Positions 1 through 8,672 of a DNA stretch of 64,000 nucleotides are shown piece by piece. The notes under the pieces are model-generated. The model did not search any database. It was not told the DNA's origin and saw nothing but the letters and a program-made list of their open reading frames with translations. This stretch comes from Turneriella sp. (GTDB taxonomy: Bacteria > Spirochaetota > Leptospiria > Turneriellales > Turneriellaceae), in NCBI GenBank assembly GCA_019186965.1, contig JABARV010000014.1, positions 31,664-95,663 of the forward strand. Reading direction: 5' to 3'. The first letter of the stretch is position 1, and each line of letters opens with the position of its first letter. A program made the translations under genes and the position numbers.

Positions 1-574
1 TTTAAAGCTCGTTGATTTGAACCCTGAAGAGAAAAAACCGTTTAGCACATTTTCACTCGGCATGAAACAACGGCTGGGGATTGCACTGGCGCTACTTAAT
101 GACCCCGAACTTTTAATTTTCGACGAACCCACAAATGGCCTTGATCCTGAAGGTATTGTGCAAGTGCGCACCATACTTAAAGATATTACAAAAATGGGTA
201 AGTCGCTCATTTTGTGTAGCCATTTACTTTCCGAAGTAGAACAAATTTGCGATACTGTAGCTATTTTGCAAGAAGGTAAGATACTTGCCAAACGTAATGT
301 TAAAGCGCTTTCGCGCGAAGGTACTACATTCCGTATTGTTTTACAAAACGCTAAAAACGCTAACGGGGTACTAAGCTCTCTTGGGGTCACTTCACTCGAA
401 AATATAAGTGAGGACACACTCCACGTTGTGCTTGATAGCTCCGTAAGTCCATCCGACTTTTTAAAAAATATAATTGAGAAAGGTTTAAAAGTAGAAGAGT
501 TTGTACGTTTAAACGCGGGACTCGAGAACTTTTTTATGAATTTAATCGAATCGCAAAAAGGAAAACAAAAATGA
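1..574 (+). CDS. ABC transporter ATP-binding protein (5' truncated by window edge)
   Basis: This is the C-terminal part of an ABC transporter nucleotide-binding subunit; the frame is open to the left edge (first full codon at base 2), so the Walker A region lies outside the window. Visible motifs are the signature helix (FSLGMKQRLGIA, with SLGMKQR in place of LSGGQ), Walker B with D-loop (LLIFDEPTNGLDPEG) and the H-loop histidine (CSHLL). The tail of about 100 residues after the H-loop resembles the accessory domain of ABC-2 drug or lipid exporters. It overlaps the downstream permease by ATGA, so the two are translationally coupled and probably form one exporter. Substrate unknown. Confidence 0.93.
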   Translation, partial: LKLVDLNPEEKKPFSTFSLGMKQRLGIALALLNDPELLIFDEPTNGLDPEGIVQVRTILKDITKMGKSLILCSHLLSEVEQICDTVAILQEGKILAKRNVKALSREGTTFRIVLQNAKNANGVLSSLGVTSLENISEDTLHVVLDSSVSPSDFLKNIIEKGLKVEEFVRLNAGLENFFMNLIESQKGKQK

Positions 575-1386
575 GCCCTAATGTGTTTAGTGAATTTTCT
601 GCCGCCTTTGGCGCAGAGATAAAAAAACTCTTAAAGCTCAAAATACATATTACATTCCTTTCGGTGACGCTTCCACTTATGTTAATAATTATGGGTATCG
701 AAGCAATTATGAGCCAAAACGCCCCTAGCGGCAGTACACAAATTACACCTGCCAACGCCGATGTAACATGGAAAATTTTTCATTTTTTTTCACAATACTT
801 AAACCCTTTGGTTGTCGCCCTTGTGGCAGCTTACCAAGTGGGAAAAGAATTTGAATGGAAAACATTCCACCAAATACAGCTTAAAGGACAAACTCCACTT
901 ACCTACGTTTCGTCGAAGCTTGCGGCGCTTTATACTCTCTCGACCGGCGTGTACTTGGCACAGATTTTTGTAGTTATTGTTTTTTACATTGTGCGTACGC
1001 TTTTACAAAACCAAAGTATCGACATACCGTTTACGCAAATGTTAGCCGACACTCTTTTTTATTTTACTGCGCTACCTATCGCGCTCATGGTCGCAGTGTT
1101 GACCGCCTCGGCCTCGATGGGGATTGTTTTAAGCTTAGTTTATTTACTCGTACTTGAAATGGTTTTTTTTCCGCTTGTGGGAACTCTTTCAACCGCGTTA
1201 GGGCATCCCAATATTGCAACTGTGCTTAGTTATTCTCCAATGAAACTACCTGTGCAGTTAGTTGAAAATGCGGCTTCTTTGGGGGAAGGCTTTATTTTAC
1301 TTTTTGCAAACGTCGCGTTTGTCGCTTTGGTAAGTTACATCGCATACCTGTCGCTCAAATGCCGCCAAATTGGATTGATTCGGTAG
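571..1386 (+). CDS. ABC-2 type transporter permease
   Basis: A 271-residue membrane protein with about six hydrophobic segments, the first near residues 27-46 and the last near 240-262. A large extracytoplasmic loop between the first two helices (around AIMSQNAPSGSTQITPA) is typical of ABC-2 permeases. Its ATG overlaps the TGA of the ATPase upstream, so it should be the membrane partner of that subunit in a small exporter. It ends 8 bases before a convergent MATE gene. Substrate cannot be read from the sequence. Confidence 0.8.
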   Translation: MSPNVFSEFSAAFGAEIKKLLKLKIHITFLSVTLPLMLIIMGIEAIMSQNAPSGSTQITPANADVTWKIFHFFSQYLNPLVVALVAAYQVGKEFEWKTFHQIQLKGQTPLTYVSSKLAALYTLSTGVYLAQIFVVIVFYIVRTLLQNQSIDIPFTQMLADTLFYFTALPIALMVAVLTASASMGIVLSLVYLLVLEMVFFPLVGTLSTALGHPNIATVLSYSPMKLPVQLVENAASLGEGFILLFANVAFVALVSYIAYLSLKCRQIGLIR

Positions 1387-1394
1387 TTTACACA

Positions 1395-2762
1395 TTAACC
1401 GATCACACTCATATTTTTCCACTTGCCGCCGACAAAGCGGCGCCAGAAAATTACTGCCTGAGTGATACTAAATACTGCCGCCGCGCCCCACGACCAATAT
1501 AATCCACCTTTGAGGTTAATCAGAAAAAAACTGGGGATGACCATAAGAGGCCAAGGCAAAACCAATGCCAAGATAGTGACAAACTTTGTATCGCCCGCTC
1601 CTTTAAGTGAAAATGAAAAAACAAGATTGATGCTGTCTGAAACGGTAAAAATTGCGACGAATACCAAAAGATAAGGCACCATTACGCTCACCTGCGCCCA
1701 TAGCGTGGCGTTGTCGTTGTTCTTAAACCAATTCATATAAAACTGCGGAAAGAGCAAAAAGGTAGCGCCAATACATACGATATAAATTAGCGTCACTTGC
1801 CATCCCGCCCACACGGCGCGTACGGCCTGGTCGCTTTTTTTCTCTCCCAAAAATTGCGCGAGAAGCACCGCGCTTGCCTGTGCAACGCCCATCGCGGGCA
1901 ACACCGCTAGCATCATTATTGTCACCACAATAGACGAGGCGGCAAGAGCCGCGTCACCGCTAGCCATGCGACCGACAAAAATTAAAAACACGCTAAAAGC
2001 AAGCCCTTCGAGCGCCCATTGCAAGCCCGCTGGCACACCAAAACGGATAAAGCGTTTCATAAGCGGAGTGTCCCATGTATACGCGGACGCCAAACGGTAC
2101 TCGCGGCGCTTCTTGTCACTAAACACAAGAAAAAGACCGTAGAACGCCGCCATTGCCGTCGCAATCGCCGTCGCGTAACCCGCACCAGCGATTCCCATTT
2201 TAGGAAATCCCCATTTGCCTAAAATCATGGCGTAGTCGAGTATTGCGTTGGCGACAAGACCCACGCCGTTAATTTGCATAATGACCCGTGTGCGCCCCAA
2301 ACCCGTAAAATAACCGCTTGCCGTTGCGACAAACGCCGTGGGCAACGCTGAGAAACACATGGCGACAAAGTAATCGACTTCGAGAATTTGTGTCGAAGCG
2401 GGATGCCCCATGAAAGTAAAGAGGGGTTTTGCAAAAGCGATAAAAGCTAAAAAGAGGAGTCCGCCGATGAGACCAACATAAAGCGATTGCCATACCGCAG
2501 GGCCAATCATTTCGTCGCGCTTTGCCCCGAAATACTGTGCAACAAAAGTAGTCACATAAGATGCTGTTTGTTGCAATAACGCCATCGGTACCCAAAAAAC
2601 CCCCATGACTGCAATCGCCGCGCCCATCGCATCGGTCGAGTAGTCGGCCAAGAAAAGGCGATCGATGGTCATCTGGATATTCCAAAAACTGTTGGCGACA
2701 ATAAGCGGCCACGCGATAGAAAGAATCGTGCGCCAACGCGCCGTGCGGCTTTCGGGAAACAT
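1395..2762 (-). CDS. MATE family multidrug/sodium antiporter
   Basis: About 455 residues with twelve predicted transmembrane helices in two similar halves, the usual size and shape of MATE/DinF/NorM exporters. The start is placed at the ATG beginning MFPESRTARW: the open frame runs about 100 codons further up, but that extension is Cys/Arg-rich, has no membrane segment and would cover the upstream divergent gene. MATE proteins export cationic drugs or metabolites using H+ or Na+ gradients; the substrate here is unknown. It is transcribed away from the outer-membrane protein gene at 2846, and the 83 bases between them must hold both promoters. Confidence 0.85.
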   Translation of the reverse strand: MFPESRTARWRTILSIAWPLIVANSFWNIQMTIDRLFLADYSTDAMGAAIAVMGVFWVPMALLQQTASYVTTFVAQYFGAKRDEMIGPAVWQSLYVGLIGGLLFLAFIAFAKPLFTFMGHPASTQILEVDYFVAMCFSALPTAFVATASGYFTGLGRTRVIMQINGVGLVANAILDYAMILGKWGFPKMGIAGAGYATAIATAMAAFYGLFLVFSDKKRREYRLASAYTWDTPLMKRFIRFGVPAGLQWALEGLAFSVFLIFVGRMASGDAALAASSIVVTIMMLAVLPAMGVAQASAVLLAQFLGEKKSDQAVRAVWAGWQVTLIYIVCIGATFLLFPQFYMNWFKNNDNATLWAQVSVMVPYLLVFVAIFTVSDSINLVFSFSLKGAGDTKFVTILALVLPWPLMVIPSFFLINLKGGLYWSWGAAAVFSITQAVIFWRRFVGGKWKNMSVIG

Positions 2763-2845
2763 ACAAGTGGGTATGGTATTGTAAGCTCGACAGGGCGTAA
2801 GTAAAAATGCCTTGCCAATGCGATCTATTTTATGGAAATTATCGT

Positions 2846-3802
2846 ATGCATCGTATCCGGTATCTTGCCGTTTCTTTACTCGGTTCGGGTGCAATCTATG
2901 CATGGCAAACACCGGCACCCGCCGCCAAAGATACGTTTTTTTATAATACCATTTTTCGGACGCAGGTTCGTTATAAATCCGCCTTACCTTTTTTTGAAAC
3001 CAATTACCGTATTGAAAACGAGAACCAAGGCAATCCGCGCATCGACGGAACGGCAAACACATCGCCCATGGGGCTTACTGCATTTCGTCAACAGACATGG
3101 CATGCTACAATAGGCAGCTATTACAATGTTATACCCAACCTCATGGTAGGTGGGTTCTATCGCTATTCTATGGGCGAGCGGCACCGAAACGACTGGATTA
3201 GTAGCGGTTGGAATTCGGGTACGTGGGATTGGTTTTGGCTCAACACCAACAACCGACCCGATCATAGTTTTATCGGTGATATAACATGGCGGCAACTCTT
3301 ACCTTTTTTGCCGGGAGAGAATTGGGTTTTTGAGCTAAAAAATCGCATACAATATACATGGTACACCGACGACAGGTATGCCGCACGCGACAACTGGGGG
3401 CAAAGTTCGGCAAATGTTGCGCAAACAAAATATATTTTGCGGCCGGGACTGCAGTATTTTTGGCTGAAAGACGACTCCCCTTTCATCACTTTTTTTCTAC
3501 AATACGAAGCGCACTTTGCATTAAATTATGGTAATCGGCGTTTGGTTGAAAGCTGGGGCTACTTCGGTTTTTTTTACCACGTTACCGAAGCGGTGGCACT
3601 GGGTATAAATATCGCACGGGCACAATGGTGGTGGAGCGAATCCGATTCCATCAAGAATGTCCGTGCGCAAGAGATGTGTAATACAACCGTCGGATCTACC
3701 GCCGATACCGCATGCCGCGGTATTCAATACACTGCAACGCAAAGGGCGTTTGTCCTCGGCATGACTGCAATGATGAGATTCGATTTTACCCCCATTGAAT
3801 AA
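2846..3802 (+). CDS. Predicted outer-membrane beta-barrel protein
   Basis: A 318-residue exported protein starting MHRIRYLAVSLLGSGA, with a signal peptide ending near AWQTPAPAAKD. The mature part is rich in alternating aromatic/polar strands (for example TWHATIGSYYNV, NWVFELKNRIQYTW, PFITFFLQYEAHF) and Trp/Tyr girdles, as in outer-membrane barrels, and it ends MTAMMRFDFTPIE. I do not recognise a named family. The open frame begins 13 codons earlier, but this ATG begins the signal peptide. A secreted FecR-domain protein follows 11 bases downstream behind a good ribosome binding site, so the two are probably co-transcribed. Confidence 0.7.
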   Translation: MHRIRYLAVSLLGSGAIYAWQTPAPAAKDTFFYNTIFRTQVRYKSALPFFETNYRIENENQGNPRIDGTANTSPMGLTAFRQQTWHATIGSYYNVIPNLMVGGFYRYSMGERHRNDWISSGWNSGTWDWFWLNTNNRPDHSFIGDITWRQLLPFLPGENWVFELKNRIQYTWYTDDRYAARDNWGQSSANVAQTKYILRPGLQYFWLKDDSPFITFFLQYEAHFALNYGNRRLVESWGYFGFFYHVTEAVALGINIARAQWWWSESDSIKNVRAQEMCNTTVGSTADTACRGIQYTATQRAFVLGMTAMMRFDFTPIE

Positions 3803-3813
3803 AAGGAGTATCC

Positions 3814-4482
3814 ATGAAGACATATACCATATTCGCCATCGCCGCCTCAGTACTGCTTGCTACGGGCTTACACGCCGAAACAGGTAAGTTGGCGTTTGTT
3901 ATCGGCAAAGTCGAAGTCGGCAAAAGTGATAAAACTTGGCATAAAGCTCAACTGGGTGAAACGGTAAACCAAGGCGATTTCATCCGCACCGGCAAAGACG
4001 GTACGGTTGTCGTCCATCTAAAATCGGGAGCGACTCTTAAACTAAAGCCTAACTCGCACATCGCTTTGAGCGAGATAGGCGATGCCACGACCATCGACGT
4101 CAATGCGGGTTCGCTTTTTTCTAAAATTGATAAGCGAAAGGCAGGACAAACGTATCGCATCCGTGCGCAAACATTGGTTGCGGCGGTTCGCGGTACGGAA
4201 TTCTTTTTTGCGTATGGACGAAAAACAAAATCAAAGTCAGACATGTGGCTTTGTGTCAATGAAGGCAGCGTGCATGTGACTGATTCATCTTCGTCCAGTG
4301 CCGTCGATGTAAATAAGGGCGAAGGCATTATCGTGCCCGTCGGAAAATCGATTCCCAAACCTAAAGCATACTCGTGGACAAAAAATCTCAACTGGAATAT
4401 GGAGCCTGCGCAAGGTTCGGTCATAGACAAGACAAACTTACGTAGTGCGTACAACGACTTACTCAAGAACAATTATGATTAG
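3814..4482 (+). CDS. Secreted FecR-domain protein
   Basis: 222 residues with a clear signal peptide (MKTYTIFAIAASVLLATG, cleavage near HAE). The body carries a FecR domain: the GKVEVGKSDKTWHKAQLGE / GDFIRTGKDG start, the LKLKPNSHIAL strand and the AQTLVAAVRGTEFFF motif. AAGGAG lies 8 bases before the ATG. It has no transmembrane anchor or cytoplasmic sigma-regulator region, so unlike Enterobacterial FecR it is likely a periplasmic or surface protein, possibly working with the preceding barrel. Its exact role is unknown. Confidence 0.8.
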   Translation: MKTYTIFAIAASVLLATGLHAETGKLAFVIGKVEVGKSDKTWHKAQLGETVNQGDFIRTGKDGTVVVHLKSGATLKLKPNSHIALSEIGDATTIDVNAGSLFSKIDKRKAGQTYRIRAQTLVAAVRGTEFFFAYGRKTKSKSDMWLCVNEGSVHVTDSSSSSAVDVNKGEGIIVPVGKSIPKPKAYSWTKNLNWNMEPAQGSVIDKTNLRSAYNDLLKNNYD

Positions 4483-4486
4483 CTGT

Positions 4487-4507
4487 GGCGCCTTTTTTTG
4501 AGGTGCC
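4487..4507. terminator. Small hairpin between convergent genes
   Basis: GGCGCCT and AGGTGCC (one G-T pair) flank a T-rich loop between the ends of the FecR gene and the ABC-F gene. The stem is short, and the T-run lies in the loop rather than after it, so this is only a tentative terminator. Confidence 0.3.
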
Positions 4508-4518
4508 GTATGGTTGGT

Positions 4519-6384
4519 TTACGCCAGCGCACTCCATTCAGCCATAAGCGTATCGAGTTCTTTTTGCAAGCGTTCGCGTTCGGTGCTTTTTGTGCGTATG
4601 TCTTCGGGGGAAAGGCTTTGCAACGCATTGCCGTCGGCAAAGAGTGCATCAAGTTTTTGGAGCGCTTCTTCGTGCTGAGCTATACCCGCTTCGAGTTTTT
4701 TAATTTGCGTTTGCAGTTTCCCCGCGTCGCTGCGTTGTTTCTTGCGTTCTTCGTACGACAGCGTTTCGGTGGCGGTGGCGGCCTCAGCTTTTTGGCGCGC
4801 CAACGTTGCGGGAGCGATTTCTTCGTCCACGTCGTCGAGAGCGGCAACGCCCGCGTTTAACTCTTGAAGCCGTCCGTCTTTAAGTTCAAAGACGCGATCG
4901 CACACGCGTTTAATAAAGCTACGGTCGTGGCTCACCATAAGTACAGTACCTGAAAAATTGCGCAATGCTTCTTCCAACGCTTCAATCCCTTCGATGTCCA
5001 AGTGGTTCGTAGGTTCGTCTAAAACAAGAAAGTTCGGTTTTTGGAGCATGATATCCGCAAAAACATAACGCGCCATTTCTCCACCGGAAAGTGCGCTGAG
5101 TGGTTTTTTTTGTTCATCCCCTTCAAAAAGCATGTGCCCCAATGCTGTACGTACTTCTTTAACAGGCTTTGTCGAATGTAGTTCGTGCAAGTGTTCGTGC
5201 ATGGGCTCCGTCAACTTGCGTAATTCATCGTGTACCTGCGCATAATACCCCATTTTTACTTCATGGCCAAAATGGACAGTACCGGAAAGAGGCTTCAATT
5301 CGCCCGCAATAATTTTGAGTAGCGTTGTTTTTCCATGGCCGTTGGGTCCAATAATCGCCGCTTTGTCACCTTTGCGTAAAAGAAATTCGGCATGCGAAAA
5401 AAGTGGATTATCCGAGAAACGTATCGAAACGTTATGGATATTTAAAATATCGCGTCCCGGCTCTCGTTCGTAATTAAAAAAGAAGGATGGCTTGCGGCGC
5501 GACGAGGGAATAATTTCTGGAATTTCAATTTTTTCCACTTGTTTTGCACGCGACTGTGCTTGGCGCGCTTTAGACGCCTTCGCACGAAAGCGGTCGATAA
5601 ATTCTGTAAGTTCGGCAATTTTTTTCTTCGCCGCTTCTGCTTCACGTTCTTTTTGTTCAGCAGCTAAAAGGCGGGCGCCCACAAAACGTTTATAATTCAT
5701 ATTAAAAAGAGTAATTGTCTTGTAGTCGACATCCAAAACTTGTTCTGCTACCTCTGAAAGAAATCGCCTGTCGTGTGTGATAAGAAGCAACATTCCATGG
5801 AATTCATTTAATAAAAATTTTTCAATCCATTTAATTCCCGGCATATCTAAGTGGTTTGTGGGTTCGTCGAGCAACAAGACATCACCTTTTGCAAAGAGTG
5901 CACGCGCTAAAAGAACGCGCATCATTTGCCCGCCTGAAAGTTTGTTCGCAGCAATTGTATGCAGAGCGTCGCTAAGACCCAACCCTGATAAAAGGCGTGC
6001 AGCTTCAGACGCTGCACGGTAGCCATCGCGTGCGCGGATTGTCTCTTCGACTTCTCCCGCATGGATGGGGTCTAAATTTGGGTCTTCGCGTTCTTGAAGA
6101 GCCTTCGACAAAATTTCGTCTCCTGCAATAACAATCTCAATTGCTGTTTCATTTTTTTCTGTAGGAAGGTTTTGCTCCAAATACGCAATGCGCGTTCCTT
6201 TTTGGATATCAATTTTTCCTTCGCTAACGTGTTCGCGGCCAACAAGAACTTTTAATAGTGTCGATTTTCCAGAACCGTTGGCGCCTGTAATTGCATAGCG
6301 TACCCCTGGGTTAAGTTGTATCGATACATTTTGGAATAAATCACGTGCGCCAAAAGAGACGCCAACATTTTGTAAAGAAATCAT
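4519..6384 (-). CDS. ABC-F family ATPase (Uup/EttA-like)
   Basis: 621 residues with two ABC cassettes and no membrane domain. Cassette 1 has GANGSGKST, LSGGQMMRV and LLLDEPTNHLD; cassette 2 has GPNGHGKTT, LSGGEMARY and LVLDEPTNHLD. They are joined by a charged linker (residues about 235-310, KEREAEAAKKKIAEL). The C-terminus (about 540-621) is a coiled coil like that of Uup. ABC-F proteins act on the ribosome or, for Uup, are linked to DNA and ribosome functions. The ATG at 6384 overlaps the stop of the DeoB-like gene (ATGA), which fixes the start eight codons inside the longest frame. Confidence 0.9.
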   Translation of the reverse strand: MISLQNVGVSFGARDLFQNVSIQLNPGVRYAITGANGSGKSTLLKVLVGREHVSEGKIDIQKGTRIAYLEQNLPTEKNETAIEIVIAGDEILSKALQEREDPNLDPIHAGEVEETIRARDGYRAASEAARLLSGLGLSDALHTIAANKLSGGQMMRVLLARALFAKGDVLLLDEPTNHLDMPGIKWIEKFLLNEFHGMLLLITHDRRFLSEVAEQVLDVDYKTITLFNMNYKRFVGARLLAAEQKEREAEAAKKKIAELTEFIDRFRAKASKARQAQSRAKQVEKIEIPEIIPSSRRKPSFFFNYEREPGRDILNIHNVSIRFSDNPLFSHAEFLLRKGDKAAIIGPNGHGKTTLLKIIAGELKPLSGTVHFGHEVKMGYYAQVHDELRKLTEPMHEHLHELHSTKPVKEVRTALGHMLFEGDEQKKPLSALSGGEMARYVFADIMLQKPNFLVLDEPTNHLDIEGIEALEEALRNFSGTVLMVSHDRSFIKRVCDRVFELKDGRLQELNAGVAALDDVDEEIAPATLARQKAEAATATETLSYEERKKQRSDAGKLQTQIKKLEAGIAQHEEALQKLDALFADGNALQSLSPEDIRTKSTERERLQKELDTLMAEWSALA

Positions 6385-7592
6385 AATTGTGAAACCATAT
6401 TCTCCCAAAAACTCGACGCAGCAAAACGTGCGTTTAAATCGTACGAATCGGCAATTGTCTCCGCAACATCGGCAAGGGTCACGCGTGTTCCTAAATTTGC
6501 CTGCCTACGCGGGCGAAACATACGCGAATAGACAAGTAGCGGCACATATTCCCGCGTGTGTTGAGTGCCTTCTGCTGTAGGATCGTTCCCGTGGTCGGAT
6601 ACAATATACAGCATGTCTTCATTTTCCATTGCTCGAAAAATTCGTGGTAGGTGTTGGTCAAATGTTTCGAGTGCGTCGATATAGCCTATTACATCACGGT
6701 TATGCCCGTAAAACGCATCGAGATCGGGAAGCGTTGCGATAATAAAGCTCTGCCTATACTGGTTCATGTTTCCTTCTCGGATAACTTCGTTTAAAATCTC
6801 TAAACACTCGGCGTTCGATTTTGCCTCACGCGCATCGGAAATTGCAGCTCCCTCCACTAGTTCTGAAACTTTGCCAATTGTATATACGGGAATACCCGCA
6901 TCGTAAAGGTAGGTTGCGAGTGTGGGTTGTAGGGGAGGCGATTGGAACATCGCTTTCGGCAATGATGTATCTACGTCGAAATGTGTAATATCGCCTGTAA
7001 AATAATGCACGTGTAAACGACCCACACCCAATTTAGATAGCACCTCCCATGCGTTGTGTCCAAGAAGATAAAATTCGTCGGGTTGAAATTTTTGTGGGTG
7101 TACATAAATATGAACCAGAGAATCGTCCGTTACTAAAAGAATTGGCGAGCCTGTTTCTATATGCAACTCGCCAAATTTTGTAAGAAACGCTGCCTGCACA
7201 TCGTTGGTATTTCCGAGAAATGTTCTTCCTGTAGCTTCAGTAAGCGCTTGGAGAATATCGGTAGGAAGTCCCTGCGGATAAGTCAAAAATTTTTCTTCCT
7301 GAAAAACTCCTAATAGTTCGCGGTGGCCACCAATCGAATCATTACCTTCGTTACGTTGGGCTACTTTACCGTAAAAACCAATCGACTCTTCTTCACGCGC
7401 CAAGTTTTTAATGTATGTTAAATTGGTAATCCCCATGCGTGCCATATTAGGAATTTTTAGCGGTGGCCTTACTTCGGAGATATGCGAAAGCGTATTTGCT
7501 CCACGCTTTCCATAAAGGTAGGCGTCGGGCTGCTCACCCACACCAAAACCGTCGAGGACAAGTACGATAGATTTTCCAATACCTAAAGCCAC
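6381..7592 (-). CDS. deoB: Phosphopentomutase-like enzyme (DeoB family)
   Basis: 403 residues matching the DeoB branch of the alkaline phosphatase/phosphomutase superfamily, which interconverts (deoxy)ribose 1- and 5-phosphates in nucleoside salvage. Metal ligands are visible: the N-terminal VLDGFGVG Asp, the DLDAFYGHNRD Asp/His, IVSDHGNDPT and the TQHTREYVPLL His. The loop that carries the catalytic phospho-threonine in characterised DeoB (GKDT..GHWE) reads GNDSIGGHRE here, so serine replaces threonine. Start is GTG with no obvious ribosome binding site. It is coupled by ATGA to the ABC-F gene downstream and lies 18 bases after mltG. Confidence 0.85.
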   Translation of the reverse strand: MALGIGKSIVLVLDGFGVGEQPDAYLYGKRGANTLSHISEVRPPLKIPNMARMGITNLTYIKNLAREEESIGFYGKVAQRNEGNDSIGGHRELLGVFQEEKFLTYPQGLPTDILQALTEATGRTFLGNTNDVQAAFLTKFGELHIETGSPILLVTDDSLVHIYVHPQKFQPDEFYLLGHNAWEVLSKLGVGRLHVHYFTGDITHFDVDTSLPKAMFQSPPLQPTLATYLYDAGIPVYTIGKVSELVEGAAISDAREAKSNAECLEILNEVIREGNMNQYRQSFIIATLPDLDAFYGHNRDVIGYIDALETFDQHLPRIFRAMENEDMLYIVSDHGNDPTAEGTQHTREYVPLLVYSRMFRPRRQANLGTRVTLADVAETIADSYDLNARFAASSFWENMVSQL

Positions 7593-7610
7593 AAATTTAA
7601 TTAAAGCGTT

Positions 7611-8621
7611 TTATTGCCCAATGTATTTCTTTTTCGCCGCGTTATGTTCTTTGTACGTCTTTGAAAAATAATGCGCGTCGTCGCCTTTAAGGACAAAAAA
7701 TTTATAGTCTGTTTTTTCGGGATTTACTGTTGCGTTAATCGCTGCAAGCCCGGGAGAACCAATGGGACCTGGGGGTAATCCCTTTACTTTATACGTGTTG
7801 TACGGTGAATCAACCTCAAGGTCTTTATAAAAAAGACGCGCTTTAGGTTTCTCAAAAAGGTATTGTACTGTTGCACACGATTCTAAAGGTTCGCTGTCGC
7901 GTAGTCTGTTATGGAAAACCGCAGCGATGAGTCCTCTTTCTTCTTTAAGTTTTGCTTCGCGTTCAACAATCGACGAGAGAATTACAGCTTCGTGGATTTT
8001 ACGCGGATCGGTCGGGAAATTTTTTACTGCTTTCACTTTATCAAAAAAGTGGTCAATCATGTGTTCGAGAATTTTTATTTTAGGATATCCCGGCGGAAGA
8101 AAATACGTATCGGGAAAAAGATAGCCTTCTACAGATTTCGCGGGAATTTTATATTTTTCTAAAAGAGTTTTTGACGACGCATACTGTAAAAACTCTTCGC
8201 GAGAGGTGAAGAATTTTTTTTGGACAAATAAATCTGCGATTTGCCGGTTGTGTAAGCCTTCTGCAATAGTGATGCTAACAGTTTTTGTTTTACCGCTCGT
8301 TAGCGTCTGCGCAATTTTTGTAGCAGACATGCCGTCGTTAAGGTCGTATACACCGTGTTTTATTCGTGCTCCCTTGCCTGTTAATCGCATATAAAGTTTA
8401 AAGAAAAACACGCTGTGGATTAAATTTTTTTCTTTTAATTTTGTCGAAACCGATTGCAAGGTGGCGCCTGAGCGTACAGCAAAGTCAGTATGCCTTGAGC
8501 CATCCGACACGGCACGCAAATTGAGTACTGTTATAAGAATAAAGAGCAATAGCGCTCCCATAACACTTAAAACAGCTATTACATACGGTTTACGGATTTT
8601 ATGCATTGTGTCTTGCAGCAT
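7611..8621 (-). CDS. mltG: Endolytic murein transglycosylase MltG
   Basis: 336 residues: a short cytoplasmic N-terminus, one membrane helix (residues about 14-33, VIAVLSVMGALLLFILI), a LysM-like segment and the YceG catalytic domain. SSIVEREA holds the catalytic glutamate, followed by the family-typical YNTYKVKGLPPGPIGSPG stretch. MltG cleaves nascent glycan strands at the inner membrane and sets their length. The gene is divergent from an Slt-type transglycosylase 51 bases away, so two murein lytic enzymes may share a control region. An ATG five codons in (MHKIRKP) is an alternative start. Confidence 0.93.
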   Translation of the reverse strand: MLQDTMHKIRKPYVIAVLSVMGALLLFILITVLNLRAVSDGSRHTDFAVRSGATLQSVSTKLKEKNLIHSVFFFKLYMRLTGKGARIKHGVYDLNDGMSATKIAQTLTSGKTKTVSITIAEGLHNRQIADLFVQKKFFTSREEFLQYASSKTLLEKYKIPAKSVEGYLFPDTYFLPPGYPKIKILEHMIDHFFDKVKAVKNFPTDPRKIHEAVILSSIVEREAKLKEERGLIAAVFHNRLRDSEPLESCATVQYLFEKPKARLFYKDLEVDSPYNTYKVKGLPPGPIGSPGLAAINATVNPEKTDYKFFVLKGDDAHYFSKTYKEHNAAKKKYIGQ

Positions 8622-8672
8622 TTGGCCCGATACAATAGATTGACATGCTGTAAAGCTCCATGAGCATACTGC

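Noticed and set aside
2269..2766. 165-residue minus-strand frame inside the MATE gene
   Set aside because: Out-of-frame shadow of a gene whose product is clear; composition unlike a protein family.
2763..3062. 100-codon N-terminal extension of the MATE gene
   Set aside because: Cys/Arg-rich, no family features, and it covers the start and signal peptide of the divergent barrel gene.
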